This document shows, piece after piece, positions 8,444 through 17,366 of a DNA stretch of 64,000 nucleotides. Position 1 is the stretch's first letter; the number at the start of each line of letters is the position of its first letter. The stretch is from Bacillus tuaregi (GTDB lineage Bacteria; Bacillota; Bacilli; Bacillales; Cytobacillaceae), in contig NZ_LT629731.1 of the NCBI RefSeq assembly GCF_900104575.1, positions 3,643,557 to 3,707,556 on the forward strand, read 5' to 3'. Below the pieces are notes generated by a model. That model ran no database searches, had not been told where the DNA came from, and saw nothing but the letters and a program-made list of their open reading frames with translations. A program made the translations under genes and the position numbers.

Positions 8444-9062
8444 ATGATTTCAGATACTTAGATAGCAATTCTTGGAAGTCATTTTCTCGATTGATACTAT
8501 TTAAGAAATTGTCCTCCGTAATGGCTGTTAATAGCTGCTGCTTTATTTTTGCATCGGTTACTTCTCGAAGAATCCATTTCCGGCTATCATACAGGAAATC
8601 AAGATATTCCTTATAATCCGCACCATACTTCTTCGAAAGTTTATGCTTAATCTTTTTCGCCAGAATAGGGCTCGCACCGGATGTTGAAACCGTTATGCTC
8701 AGCCTTCCTTGTTTGAATGATGATGGAAGAATAAAGTTCGATTCCTCGGGACGGTCGGCAAGGTTGATTAACTGGTTAGGTCCTGCTGCCTTTTTCACTG
8801 CCAAGCTGACCTCAGGATGATTCACCGCCGAAATGATTAGAAAAGCTTCTGTAATGTCATCAGAGGAAAAGCTTTTTTCCTTCCATTTAATTGTACCCAG
8901 CTGTTGATAATGGTACAGTCCCTCAGTCAGCTTAGGGCTGATAACGGTAATATCCGCTTTTGCCTCTAAAAGCCCGCGGACCTTTCTTTCCGCTACCTTC
9001 CCGCCGCCAATAACAACTGTCTTTTTGCCTTCCAAATTCAAATTAATTGGGTAATATTCCAT
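8442..9062 (-). CDS. Precorrin-2 dehydrogenase / siroheme synthase N-terminal domain protein
   Basis: This cytosolic NAD-dependent enzyme oxidises precorrin-2 to sirohydrochlorin in siroheme synthesis (CysG N-terminal domain, SirC/YlnF family); some members also chelate iron. The 206 aa begin MEYYPINLNLEGKKTVVIGGG, with Rossmann motif GGGKVAERK, then NLADRPEESNFILPSS and STSGASPILAKKIK, which are diagnostic. It is last in the operon after nasF (19-nt gap) and supplies siroheme for NasD together with NasF. Whether this single protein also inserts iron cannot be told from sequence. Confidence 0.9.
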   Translation of the reverse strand: MEYYPINLNLEGKKTVVIGGGKVAERKVRGLLEAKADITVISPKLTEGLYHYQQLGTIKWKEKSFSSDDITEAFLIISAVNHPEVSLAVKKAAGPNQLINLADRPEESNFILPSSFKQGRLSITVSTSGASPILAKKIKHKLSKKYGADYKEYLDFLYDSRKWILREVTDAKIKQQLLTAITEDNFLNSINRENDFQELLSKYLKS

Positions 9063-9081
9063 CCATTATCACCTTCATCCA

Positions 9082-10533
9082 TTAACCATGCTGTTCGATC
9101 TTTTTGATTGCCTCGATTAAGGCCTCTCTTGTTGGTGCTTCTGCCGTTGCAGCTGGGTCTACGCCGTAAAATTGCGCTGCCATTGTCGACCGCTCCCCCA
9201 TACAAATGACCTTGACTCCCTGAAGAAATTCTTCTGGGAAAAGGTCCACAACTAATTCCTCCTCAAAGAACATTTTGACCGATTGTGCACTTGGAAAAAT
9301 AATACTATCCGGCTTTGCATCGGTAAGAATTCTTTTTAGAATCGGTAAATACGTTTCATCAACAACCTTTTCGCTCGTGATTAATAGGTTACAATTTCTA
9401 TATTTATGTGCAATACGGCTGTCTCCTACAACCAGGAGGGTTTCATTTTGAAAGAGATGGTCAGTAACATCAGCTAGCAAGCCCCTTTCCTTCAAGGCGT
9501 TGACCGTCTTCTTGGATAATCCATATAACTCAGCAGATAGACTGCGTATATCAATCTGTTCTTTCATTAAGAGCTGGAAAAACTCTTCCACACTTTCAAC
9601 AGAGGTAAACAGGATTTCTTCATAGAAAGAAAGGTGATGTAACACATCGTAATTAACCGGAACCTCAGCATTTTTCCATTTTGGAAATTCAATCACATCT
9701 GCCCCTTGCTCTGTCAATGACTGAGATAGCCCACTTGAATGGATACCTGTTCTTGCCAATAGGATTTGACGTCCAACTAATGGTTTTTTCTCAAACCAGC
9801 TAATCTTTTCACGCAATGAAACAATATCTCCAACAAGAGTAATGGCGGGATTACTGAATTGCACTGCCGATGCTCGTTCCGCAATCGTTGACAGCGTCCC
9901 CTCCAATGTCTTCTGTCGGCTAAAGGTACCCCATTGAATCAAAATCACAGGGGTATCTGGTGATTTGCCATTCTCCATCAAGCTTTGGCAAATATACGGA
10001 AGGTTTTTGACCCCCATATAAAAGGCAATCGTATCAATCCCGCTCGCAAGTGCCTTCCAATCAAGGACCGGCTTTCCTTCCTTCGATTGGTCATGTGCCG
10101 TCACAACGGCAAATGTCTCGCCAAATTGTCTATGAGTTACCGGTATACCTGCATAAAGTGGAGCGGCAATGCCAGAGGAAATCCCTGGTATCATCTCATA
10201 TTGGATACCTGCGGCCGCTAACGCTTCAGCTTCTTCACCAACACGGCCAAAAACACCCGGGTCGCCACCCTTCAAGCGAACAACTCGTTTTCCTTCCAAT
10301 GCTTTATCCACTAATAGACTATTAATCCCATCCTGCCTAAGTGTATGCCGATCAGGCAGCTTCCCGCAATAAATCAGTTCACAGCCGAAAGGTGCAAAAT
10401 CAAGTAATTTAGGATTTGCCAAACGGTCATATAAAATAACTTCCGCCTGCTTAATCGCCTCGAGCCCCTTGACGGTAATTAAGCCAATATCTCCCGGTCC
10501 TGCGCCAACTAAAAACACTTTTCCCTTGTTCAT
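9082..10533 (-). CDS. nasF: Uroporphyrinogen-III C-methyltransferase fused to HemD-like domain (NasF)
   Basis: This bifunctional-looking siroheme enzyme has 483 aa, the length of B. subtilis NasF. Residues about 1-245 form the SAM-dependent methyltransferase that makes precorrin-2: GAGPGDIGLITVKG, VVRLKGGDPGVFGR, IPGISSGIAAP and THRQFGETFAVVT are the family motifs. Residues about 255-480 resemble uroporphyrinogen-III synthase, a weakly conserved domain. It lies between nasE and the precorrin-2 dehydrogenase. A GAGGGTGTC hairpin (10570-10593) in the gap from nasE may set relative expression. Confidence 0.92.
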   Translation of the reverse strand: MNKGKVFLVGAGPGDIGLITVKGLEAIKQAEVILYDRLANPKLLDFAPFGCELIYCGKLPDRHTLRQDGINSLLVDKALEGKRVVRLKGGDPGVFGRVGEEAEALAAAGIQYEMIPGISSGIAAPLYAGIPVTHRQFGETFAVVTAHDQSKEGKPVLDWKALASGIDTIAFYMGVKNLPYICQSLMENGKSPDTPVILIQWGTFSRQKTLEGTLSTIAERASAVQFSNPAITLVGDIVSLREKISWFEKKPLVGRQILLARTGIHSSGLSQSLTEQGADVIEFPKWKNAEVPVNYDVLHHLSFYEEILFTSVESVEEFFQLLMKEQIDIRSLSAELYGLSKKTVNALKERGLLADVTDHLFQNETLLVVGDSRIAHKYRNCNLLITSEKVVDETYLPILKRILTDAKPDSIIFPSAQSVKMFFEEELVVDLFPEEFLQGVKVICMGERSTMAAQFYGVDPAATAEAPTREALIEAIKKIEQHG

Positions 10534-10569
10534 ATATGGTCATCCTTCCAAAAATACAAATATACAAAG

Positions 10570-10593
10570 GAGGGTGTCCATTATGACACCCTC
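10570..10593 (-). other. Intra-operon hairpin between nasE and nasF
   Basis: A perfect 9-bp stem GAGGGTGTC/GACACCCTC with a 6-nt loop is followed on the minus strand by sequence without a clean T run. It probably acts as an mRNA processing, stabilising or attenuating element inside the nas operon. Confidence 0.5.
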
Positions 10594-10615
10594 TACATGT
10601 TTTTCTCTTTTTACA

Positions 10616-10927
10616 TTATACAATAATATAGACTTTGTCATCGGAAACTTCTAGAGGGAATATCTTTACCTGACCAGTGTCCGGTGCCTGAACCTGTCCA
10701 TCCGTCAGCGAGATTTTCCAGTCATAAACTGGACAGAATACATATTCACCACTGATAAGACCGTCTGCCAATGTACCTCCCTTTGGATGCGGACTGCGAT
10801 TTTCAATCGCACGTACATCTCCATTTGTTAACCGAAACAAAACAATTTCCTGCCCTTCAATCGTAAATACTTGACCGGTTCTTTCCGGAAGAGTGGAATA
10901 GTTTGCTAGTTCTATTCTACTTGTCAT
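10616..10927 (-). CDS. nasE: Nitrite reductase small subunit NasE (NirD-like)
   Basis: This is the small subunit (103 aa) of the cytosolic NADH-dependent nitrite reductase, with a Rieske-type fold. The core reads IENRSPHPKGGTLADGL and later VFCPVYDWKISL. In a true Rieske centre these would be CxH and CxxH; here the first Cys is Ser and the last His is Tyr, so a [2Fe-2S] cluster is unlikely, in keeping with many NirD proteins. It lies 48 nt after nasD in the same operon. Confidence 0.9.
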   Translation of the reverse strand: MTSRIELANYSTLPERTGQVFTIEGQEIVLFRLTNGDVRAIENRSPHPKGGTLADGLISGEYVFCPVYDWKISLTDGQVQAPDTGQVKIFPLEVSDDKVYIIV

Positions 10928-10975
10928 AGTCTTTTATCCACCTATCATTTCTATTTTTTCATTTTCATTAAAAAT

Positions 10976-13402
10976 CTATTTTACTGGAACCCTAACTTCC
11001 TGTTTTTGATAATACTTATCTCTAATGTCCTTATTTTGAATGGCTTCCTGCCATGGCTCACGATAGCGATCAAGCGTTTTATCCATACGCTCATTTAACA
11101 CCTGTCTTGTTTCCCCATCCGCCAGCACTTCTTTGATATGGTCAAGACCTACACGCTCAAGCCACTTGGATGTACGTTCTAAATATTCTGCTGTTTCACG
11201 ATAATATTGAAGATAAGCACCTGTCAGCTCCATAGCTTCTGCTTCTGTTTCTACCTGACCGAGTAAATCCCCGGCACGAAGGTCTGTACCGCCGTTACCA
11301 CCGACATAAATTTCCCAGCCTCCGTCTACACCAACAAAGCCGATATCCTTAATGCCTGCCTCTGCACAGTTGCGCGGACAGCCTGATACGCCCATTTTTA
11401 CTTTATGAGGTGTGTCTAGACGCTCAAACTTCTTTTCTAGTTCAATTCCGAGCCCCATTGAGTCCTGCGTGCCATAACGGCAATATTTCGCCCCTACACA
11501 TGTTTTGACGGTTCTTAAGGTCTTACCGTATGCGTAGCCTGACGGCATGCCTAGATCTTCCCATACACTTGGTAAATCTTCCTTTTTCAAGCCAAATAAT
11601 CCGATTCGCTGACCTCCTGTTAATTTAACTAACGGAACATCATACTTTTCCGCTACTTCAGCGATGGTTTTCAAATCCTTTGCGTTTGTTACACCGCCAT
11701 ACATTCTTGGAACAACCGTATAGGTGCCGTCCTTTTGAATATTGGCATGCATCTTTTCATTAACAAGACGTGAATCACGGTCATCTTGGTAGTCTTCAAT
11801 GTTAATCATGCCTAGATAATAGTTGATGGCTGGGCGACATTTAGAGCAGCCTTCCTCATTTCTCCAGCCCAACACATTCATGACTTCCTTGACACTTGTT
11901 AAACCTTTTTCTTTTATTTCTGTCACCACTTCATCTCTGCTTAATTGGGTACAGCTACAAATGCCGGCTTTCTTAGCAGATTGATCATATTCATCACCGA
12001 GCGTATAAGCTAAAAGGTCTGAAATAAGCGATTTACAGCGTCCGCAGGAACGTCCTGCATTTGTACAGCTTCCGACTTCATCTACCGTTGTTAGATTATT
12101 AGCTTGAATAGCACCGACAATTGTTCCCTTTGTAACCCCGTTACAGCCACAGACAAGGTCATCGTCAGCCATGGCTGCAACATCATTTGAAGCATGGGCA
12201 TCACAGCCTGATGAAAGAATAGAAACACTTGTTAATCCGCTAATGTCCTCTTTTTTATTCAGCATTCTGAATAATCGCGTACTGTCTTGCGTATCACCGT
12301 AGAGAACCACTCCGGTAACATGATGATCACGAATTAATACTTTTTTATAGACACCGTCAAATTCATTATGGACTTTAATGGCTTTTGTTGACGGGTCGTC
12401 CATGATTTCACCGGCGGAAAATAAATCAACACCGGATACCTTTAATTGAGTCCCAAAGACAGAACCTTGATAGGGGTCAGGCATTTTACCAGCCAAAAAT
12501 TCAGCAAGGACCTTTCCCTGCTCATACAATGGAGCCACTAATCCGTAAACTATTTCTCGGTGCTCTGCACATTCACCGACTGCATACACATTAGCGATGC
12601 TGGTTTCCATATAATCATTAACTACAATACCACGGTTAACCTCTATGCCACTTTCCATTGCAAGTTTTACATTCGGCTTAATTCCCACCGCCATCACAAC
12701 AAGATCGGCCGCAATAGTCGACCCATCCTTAAAGCGAAGCCCTGTTACTCTTTCCTCCCCAAGGATTTCTGCGGTTTCTTTTTCCATTAAGAAGTTCATG
12801 CCTTGTGCCTCGAGTTCTTTTTCCAGCATTTTAGAAGCAGTTGGGTCAAGCTGTCTTTCCATTAAATACGGCATCAAATGAACAACATCCACCTCCATGC
12901 CAAGGTTTAGCAGTCCTCGTGCAGCTTCAAGTCCTAATAAGCCTCCGCCAATGACAACGGCTTTCTTATATGTGCTGGCTGCTTTAATCATGGTTTCACA
13001 GTCCTTAATATCACGAAAACCGGTAACTCCCTGTTTGTCTGCACCCGGGATTGGCAATATAAATGAATTGGAGCCAGTAGCCATAATTAATTCATCATAT
13101 TCCATTACTCGTCCAAGGTTAGATACTACCTGTTTATTTTTTGTATCAATGGTAACAATCTCTTCGTCTGTGTATAGTGTAATACCGTTTTCACTGTACC
13201 AGGTCCAATCATTCATAATTATATCGTTAATCGTTGTATCTCCCTGAAGAACCGTAGATAATTGGATTCGGTTATAATTTGGGTGTGGTTCCTTTCCGAA
13301 AACTGTTATATCAAACATATTGGGAGCCAGTTTCAATAGTTCCTCTAACGTTCTAATTCCCGCCATCCCGTTACCAATCATCACTAATTTCCTGTTATTC
13401 AA
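10976..13402 (-). CDS. nasD: Nitrite reductase [NAD(P)H] large subunit NasD
   Basis: This protein (808 aa) carries the siroheme active centre reducing nitrite to ammonium. Order of domains: FAD/NAD(P)H oxidoreductase (IGNGMAGIRTLEEL; VVIGGGLLGLEAARGL), two BFD-like [2Fe-2S] segments (CGCNGVTKGTIVGAIQ with CTNAGRSCGRC, then CSCTQLSRDEV with EEGCSKC), a ferredoxin-like half domain, and the siroheme/[4Fe-4S] motif TCVGAKYCRYG plus SGCPRNCAEAG. The start is TTG 13402 with AGGAGG 9 nt upstream. An Fnr box and ResD-like sites lie upstream, pointing to oxygen-controlled expression. There is no nitrate reductase gene in the window. Confidence 0.95.
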   Translation of the reverse strand: MNNRKLVMIGNGMAGIRTLEELLKLAPNMFDITVFGKEPHPNYNRIQLSTVLQGDTTINDIIMNDWTWYSENGITLYTDEEIVTIDTKNKQVVSNLGRVMEYDELIMATGSNSFILPIPGADKQGVTGFRDIKDCETMIKAASTYKKAVVIGGGLLGLEAARGLLNLGMEVDVVHLMPYLMERQLDPTASKMLEKELEAQGMNFLMEKETAEILGEERVTGLRFKDGSTIAADLVVMAVGIKPNVKLAMESGIEVNRGIVVNDYMETSIANVYAVGECAEHREIVYGLVAPLYEQGKVLAEFLAGKMPDPYQGSVFGTQLKVSGVDLFSAGEIMDDPSTKAIKVHNEFDGVYKKVLIRDHHVTGVVLYGDTQDSTRLFRMLNKKEDISGLTSVSILSSGCDAHASNDVAAMADDDLVCGCNGVTKGTIVGAIQANNLTTVDEVGSCTNAGRSCGRCKSLISDLLAYTLGDEYDQSAKKAGICSCTQLSRDEVVTEIKEKGLTSVKEVMNVLGWRNEEGCSKCRPAINYYLGMINIEDYQDDRDSRLVNEKMHANIQKDGTYTVVPRMYGGVTNAKDLKTIAEVAEKYDVPLVKLTGGQRIGLFGLKKEDLPSVWEDLGMPSGYAYGKTLRTVKTCVGAKYCRYGTQDSMGLGIELEKKFERLDTPHKVKMGVSGCPRNCAEAGIKDIGFVGVDGGWEIYVGGNGGTDLRAGDLLGQVETEAEAMELTGAYLQYYRETAEYLERTSKWLERVGLDHIKEVLADGETRQVLNERMDKTLDRYREPWQEAIQNKDIRDKYYQKQEVRVPVK

Positions 13403-13473
13403 TGTTACAACCTCCTAATTCGCTTGTGTTTGCTCAATATTTCACAAATACTATTATTTACTGTTCTACACTT

Positions 13474-13516
13474 ATATTAGGTTTCTGTCACGGGTTGGAT
13501 TGTGATACAAATCACA
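13474..13516 (-). promoter_or_regulatory. Fnr-dependent nasD promoter (Fnr box plus -10)
   Basis: TGTGATACAAATCACA (13501-13516) matches the Fnr palindrome TGTGA-N6-TCACA exactly. A -10 element TAATAT on the minus strand (13474-13479) places the predicted start near 13467, so the box is centred at about -41.5, the classical position for Fnr activation. Confidence 0.8.
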
Positions 13517-13530
13517 TTTTTGGAAACATG

Positions 13531-13545
13531 TTCACAACTTCACAA
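13531..13545 (-). promoter_or_regulatory. Tandem TTGTGAA motifs, ResD-like
   Basis: Two TTGTGAA heptamers read on the minus strand with an 8-bp period (13531-13537 and 13539-13545), about 15 bp upstream of the Fnr box. ResD-target half sites in B. subtilis look like TTTGTGAAT, and nasD is a known ResD target there; binding here is inferred. Confidence 0.5.
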
Positions 13546-13589
13546 TAACGCCAAATACTTTTCATAAAAAAGACAAAATCTATAGATTT

Positions 13590-13632
13590 GTTCAATAAAA
13601 AAGACTGCCAAAATGGCAGCCTTTTATTGAAC
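13590..13632 (-). terminator. Terminator after liaR
   Basis: A long stem (GTTCAATAAAA...ACTGCCA with TGGCAGCCTTTTATTGAAC, 13590-13610 with 13614-13632) overlaps the last codons and stop of liaR. It has T runs on the minus strand and separates the lia operon from the nasD promoter. Confidence 0.82.
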
Positions 13633-14256
13633 AAGAGAATGTTTAAATGCATAGATAACAGCTTGTGTTCGGTCCTGTACCTGCAATTTACTAAGAATAT
13701 TACTCACATGTGTCTTAACCGTTTTGAGAGCGATAAAAAGCTCATCAGCGATTTCCTGATTGCTTTTCCCTTCCGCCATTAGAAGCAGAATTTCCATTTC
13801 CCTGCTCGTTAAATCCTCATGCAGCTCATAGTGCTGCTTCTGTCTCATTTTCATCATCATTTTACCGGTTACTTCTGGTTCTAATATCGATTGACCGCTA
13901 TATGTAGAGCGGACAGCATCAGCAATTTCACTAGCCTTGGATGTTTTCAGCATATAGCTGGTCGCACCAGCCTCAAGAGCAGGATAAACCTTCTCATCAT
14001 CTAAAAAGCTTGTGACAATGATAATTTTTGCTTCCGGCCATTTGGCAATAATCTGTCTTGTTGCTTCGATTCCGTCCATTTCCTTCATGACTAAATCCAT
14101 TAAAATGATGTCTGGTCTTAAGCTGAGCGCTAAATCTATCGCTGTTTTCCCGTTATCCGCTTCACCAACCACTTCGATATCCGGCTGAGCAGCTAAATAA
14201 GACGAAACACCAATTCTTACCATTTCATGGTCATCAACAAAAATTACTCTAATCAT
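13624..14256 (-). CDS. liaR: Response regulator LiaR (NarL/FixJ type)
   Basis: This DNA-binding response regulator (210 aa) has a receiver domain with the acidic pair FVDDHEM, phosphoacceptor Asp in DIILMDLVM and Lys in YMLKTSK, then a LuxR-type helix-turn-helix ([40 protein letters not shown] split here across residues 145-195). ATG 14256 follows a weak GGTGA site and overlaps liaS by 8 nt. With LiaS and LiaF it controls the cell-envelope stress response in Bacillus. VraR and YxjL types are close relatives, but the liaF/pspA context decides for LiaR. Confidence 0.9.
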   Translation of the reverse strand: MIRVIFVDDHEMVRIGVSSYLAAQPDIEVVGEADNGKTAIDLALSLRPDIILMDLVMKEMDGIEATRQIIAKWPEAKIIIVTSFLDDEKVYPALEAGATSYMLKTSKASEIADAVRSTYSGQSILEPEVTGKMMMKMRQKQHYELHEDLTSREMEILLLMAEGKSNQEIADELFIALKTVKTHVSNILSKLQVQDRTQAVIYAFKHSLVQ

Positions 14257-15286
14257 GATTCTCACCTTCAATTACGGGAATTTTTACTTCAAGCCGGGTG
14301 CCTTTATTTTTCAATGAAACAATTTTTAAATTGCCACCAATTTCAACGGCTCGGTCATGCATATTCTGCATACCGTAGGACCCGGCTTTGTCTTCATCAA
14401 CATCAAACCCAATCCCATCATCAGACACTCTTAAAATAATAAAGCCATCTCTTTTAATCAGCAGTACTTCTAAGAGACTTGCTTTCGCATGACGAAGCGT
14501 GTTGGATACAGATTCTTGTAGGATACGAAATAAGTGATCCTCGACGCCCTTTTCAACTGGGAACTCCTCTATTTTCCATTTTATGTTCATTGTAACCTTT
14601 TGAGTTAGTTCTATTAGTAATTCTTCGATTCCTTCCTGAAGTGATTTTCCTTTTAATGCAACAGGTCTTAAATGAAGCAGCAAAGCCCGCATCTCGAGCT
14701 GTGATTGATGAATCATTTCTTCTACAATCTTCAACTGCTTTGTTTCGCGATCATCTGAAGCCTGCTTAGTTTCATTGATTGCTGACATCAGCATCGAAGC
14801 ACCAAATAGCTGCTGGCTGACCGAATCATGCAGCTCACGAGCAAGACGGTTTCGTTCCTGTGAAATGATTTCCTGGATTCGGTTTTCCTGTTCTTCAGCA
14901 GCCTCAGTTGCTAACCGCTGCGACACCTTTGCCTGCTCGGCGATTTGCTTTTGGATCTTGTTCATTCTTTTTGAAATCGATTCAATTTCAGCAAGCGAAG
15001 TACCATCACTCTCTAACGGTCTTCCCTCTTCGATTTGGTGCAGCTTATCATCGATCATTTGAAGCTGCTTCCGCCAATAATGCCCTGAAAAAAAACCAAA
15101 TACAGTTCCAATGACAATACTGAAACTCGGAACAAATAAAATATAAGGGATATCGAGTACTTCCCTTTCCCATAGGTCACTCCAGCTTAGCAATGGAAAA
15201 ATAAAAAACGTTTCACCCGCCACAAAGATGAAGATTAGAAGGGATAAGGCGACTCCAATGAGAATCTGGCGCATAATTATACTCAT
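14249..15286 (-). CDS. liaS: Sensor histidine kinase LiaS
   Basis: This membrane sensor kinase of the NarX/LiaS type (345 aa) has two N-terminal TM segments enclosing a very short outer loop (an intramembrane-sensing layout), a HAMP-like and coiled-coil linker (about 75-135), the HisKA_3 box [17 protein letters not shown] with the phosphorylated His, and an HATPase domain ([23 protein letters not shown]). The ATG at 15286 overlaps the liaF stop as ATGA and has a GAGGTGA site. LiaF normally keeps LiaS inactive until the envelope is damaged. Confidence 0.9.
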   Translation of the reverse strand: MSIIMRQILIGVALSLLIFIFVAGETFFIFPLLSWSDLWEREVLDIPYILFVPSFSIVIGTVFGFFSGHYWRKQLQMIDDKLHQIEEGRPLESDGTSLAEIESISKRMNKIQKQIAEQAKVSQRLATEAAEEQENRIQEIISQERNRLARELHDSVSQQLFGASMLMSAINETKQASDDRETKQLKIVEEMIHQSQLEMRALLLHLRPVALKGKSLQEGIEELLIELTQKVTMNIKWKIEEFPVEKGVEDHLFRILQESVSNTLRHAKASLLEVLLIKRDGFIILRVSDDGIGFDVDEDKAGSYGMQNMHDRAVEIGGNLKIVSLKNKGTRLEVKIPVIEGENHD

Positions 15287-16023
15287 ACGCGCTTCACCTC
15301 AATATCACCTATCATCATTGAAGTGAATATCTTCACCTTTTGATTCGCTTGCTCATATTGAGAAGTTTCTACTTTAATGATTCGATTGACTAAAGAAGTT
15401 TCGTAGAAATCCAATATTCTTGCAGAGCCAAAAAGGACTGAATGTTGTACACTCACCTCAACATCATACGGAATCAAAACCGTGACCTTCCCCATTATAT
15501 TACGTATAAAGATATCGGACTCTCCCTTTGGTAAAACCGTGTTACTTAGATCTATGAGACTGTCCCCTACACCACATTGAATGTTCACATCATTCCATTC
15601 ATAGACATGGTCTGGTGTTTGTTGATTGCCAAAGAAGCGGTTTTGAAACAGCGGCTGCTCCTTTATCATTGTTTCCCCGCGATAACCAGCTTCATCAGTT
15701 TGTTCATTCATGATAGGGAGAATCGTATTGGTCTTTTGTTTCCTGTTCATATATTGAAAAATAAGAAAGCATAGCAGTGCTAGCAGAAAAAATTTAACAG
15801 CCATCATATTGATAACATTGATAAAAAGGAGAAACAAGCCAGCCCAAAACAGTAGCTTTCCTGTTTTCCTAGGCATCCGTTTTCTCCCCAGATACACCAT
15901 TCCTATCGCAACGATAAGGGAGAAAATCAAGCCACGGTTAAAAAAGAACACATCTAACAACACAAAGAATGCACCAATTAAGACAATCCAGCTGAGATAG
16001 TCACTTTTTAATTTTTGCAACAA
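15283..16023 (-). CDS. liaF: LiaF-like membrane regulator of the envelope stress response
   Basis: This membrane protein (246 aa) has about four N-terminal hydrophobic helices (SWIVLIGAFFVLLDVFFF, GLIFSLIVAIGMVYLG, LLFWAGLFLLFINVINMM, FFLLALLCFLIFQYM) and a C-terminal DUF2154-type beta domain (GDSLIDLSNTVLPKGESDIFI, MGKVTVLIPYDVEVSV). LiaF inhibits LiaS in unstressed cells. I chose TTG 16023, which has GGGAGG at 8-nt spacing. An ATG at 16107 lies in the frame, but translation from there would cross the terminator hairpin at 16086-16117 and add residues without family support. Confidence 0.87.
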   Translation of the reverse strand: MLQKLKSDYLSWIVLIGAFFVLLDVFFFNRGLIFSLIVAIGMVYLGRKRMPRKTGKLLFWAGLFLLFINVINMMAVKFFLLALLCFLIFQYMNRKQKTNTILPIMNEQTDEAGYRGETMIKEQPLFQNRFFGNQQTPDHVYEWNDVNIQCGVGDSLIDLSNTVLPKGESDIFIRNIMGKVTVLIPYDVEVSVQHSVLFGSARILDFYETSLVNRIIKVETSQYEQANQKVKIFTSMMIGDIEVKRV

Positions 16024-16085
16024 ACCGTATTCCTCCCTTCTAGTTATGATAGGAAAATCTTCACTATCTCGAGTTCCAAATGTTT

Positions 16086-16117
16086 CTAAAAAGGCGTAGT
16101 AATCCACGCCTTTTTAG
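16086..16117 (-). terminator. Terminator between pspA/liaH and liaF
   Basis: A 12-bp stem (16086-16097 with 16106-16117, core AAAAAGGCGT/ACGCCTTTTT) gives a T run on the minus strand. It probably uncouples high expression of liaI-liaH from low expression of liaFSR, as described for B. subtilis. Confidence 0.78.
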
Positions 16118-16131
16118 AATAACAGTTTCTT

Positions 16132-16794
16132 TTATGAAATTGAACTTGTTTCTTCTTTATCCAGCTTCAATGTTGGAGTTTGTTTTTCTAGCTGGGCAAT
16201 TCTTTCATCAATTGTGTTTTGATAATAAGAGCGGTTCACATCTTGCTCTAAACGGTCAAGATATGTTTCAATCTCTTGAAAACGAGAGTATGAGCCATTT
16301 GAGTACGCTTGGTTATCAAGAACCTGATTCATTTTGTGCTTCGCCCGGGTCACATTTTCTCTTCCCATTAATTCCAAGCGGCGGATATTCATATCCTTCA
16401 GCTTATGCTTCATTTGCTCATATTTTTGCTCTAAATCTGTAAGCTGTGCATTTGCCTGATTCATCAATTCATTGATATGGGCAGCACGCTCTTCGAAATG
16501 TTGCTGTTCATTGGCTGCAAATTGATAAAGCTCCATTTCACCTGCTTGAGAAGCTACTTCGGCTTGATGTTTACGTTTAGCTGCCATTTCAACAGCATTT
16601 TGATATTCACGAGTAAATTCATCCTTCAATTGATACTGGCGTTCTACAAGCTTACGGACCTTTTCTGTTTCTAGCTCGCATTGTCGTAAATAATGATTTA
16701 GCAATGCGATTGGATTTTTTTTCTCCTTATGATCTATCGCCTGATGTAAATCTGCCATTACAGTATCTTTAATGCGGGTAAATAAATTTGCCAT
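16132..16794 (-). CDS. liaH: PspA/IM30 family protein (LiaH-like)
   Basis: This peripheral membrane protein (220 aa) of the PspA/IM30/ESCRT-III-like family is almost entirely coiled coil. It forms large oligomers that protect a damaged membrane. It begins MANLFTRIKDTVMADLHQAI, the family amphipathic N-terminus, followed by long heptad-rich helices. ATG 16794 has AAGGAG upstream; the frame extends to 16845 without a ribosome binding site. It is encoded after the small LiaI-like membrane protein, its presumed membrane anchor, and before liaFSR. Confidence 0.9.
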   Translation of the reverse strand: MANLFTRIKDTVMADLHQAIDHKEKKNPIALLNHYLRQCELETEKVRKLVERQYQLKDEFTREYQNAVEMAAKRKHQAEVASQAGEMELYQFAANEQQHFEERAAHINELMNQANAQLTDLEQKYEQMKHKLKDMNIRRLELMGRENVTRAKHKMNQVLDNQAYSNGSYSRFQEIETYLDRLEQDVNRSYYQNTIDERIAQLEKQTPTLKLDKEETSSIS

Positions 16795-16853
16795 TTGATA
16801 TTCTCTCCTTTTATTATAGGTATTTTTAATGTAGTAAGAAACCATATTCTCTT

Positions 16854-17198
16854 TTAGTATTTATTTAGCTGAGACCATTGCTTTTCAAAATTCACGAATG
16901 GATCATCAGATTCTTCGATAATGTTTTTTGGTTTATTCCAATTTTTATATACAACATATAGAACGTATGCAGCGGCAATTCCTAATACAGCCGGTATATT
17001 CGATGCTGATGCCATTAAAGCAACGAAACCAATGAACCCCCAGCCGATTTTCATTAAAATGGAATCTGTCTTTAAAAATTGTTTGACGACAAAGTAGAAA
17101 ATCGCTAAACTGATCACCAATCCTACCATCGGTCCAATATTATGCAGTAACACTATTGCTGCGATACCTCCAGCTAAAAGCAACCCAAATTTTTTCAT
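16854..17198 (-). CDS. LiaI-like small membrane protein
   Basis: This 114-aa protein has several hydrophobic segments (FGLLLAGGIAAIVLLHNI, MVGLVISLAIFYFVV, IGWGFIGFVALMASA, AVLGIAAAYVLYVVY) and a polar C-terminal tail ending FEKQWSQLNKY. ATG 17198 has AAAGGAGG 9 nt upstream; a longer frame to 17240 was not chosen. Position directly before pspA/liaH matches that of LiaI, which recruits LiaH to the membrane. Sequence identity to LiaI itself is not obvious, so the assignment leans on topology and context. It heads the lia operon. Confidence 0.7.
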   Translation of the reverse strand: MKKFGLLLAGGIAAIVLLHNIGPMVGLVISLAIFYFVVKQFLKTDSILMKIGWGFIGFVALMASASNIPAVLGIAAAYVLYVVYKNWNKPKNIIEESDDPFVNFEKQWSQLNKY

Positions 17199-17278
17199 GT
17201 TTTGTTGCCTCCTTTCTTGATTACATCTTACCTTTTTCACGGAATTCCTATAACGAACCTAAAATGTATTTTCGAGTA

Positions 17279-17306
17279 GGTCTTGAGGTGTAGACGGGTT
17301 CAGACC
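17279..17306 (-). promoter_or_regulatory. Imperfect inverted repeat upstream of the lia operon
   Basis: GGTCT (17279-17283) and AGACC (17302-17306) flank a further partly symmetrical centre (GTGTAGAC). It is about 80 bp upstream of the liaI-like start and is a candidate LiaR operator. The match to a known LiaR box was judged by eye only. Confidence 0.3.
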
Positions 17307-17319
17307 TTCTTCTAATAAA

Positions 17320-17347
17320 AAAAAGCTAAGGAAATTTCCTTAGCCTT
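17320..17347 (-). terminator. Terminator after the Cys/Met PLP enzyme gene
   Basis: The stem GGCTAAGGAAA/TTTCCTTAGC has a run of eight T on the minus strand (A tract at 17317-17324). Confidence 0.85.
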
Positions 17348-17366
17348 TTAAGAAGTATAGGTGGTT

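Noticed and set aside
16024-16107. Longer N-terminus for LiaF
   Set aside because: It would place the terminator hairpin inside coding sequence and lacks a ribosome binding site; TTG 16023 has an excellent one.
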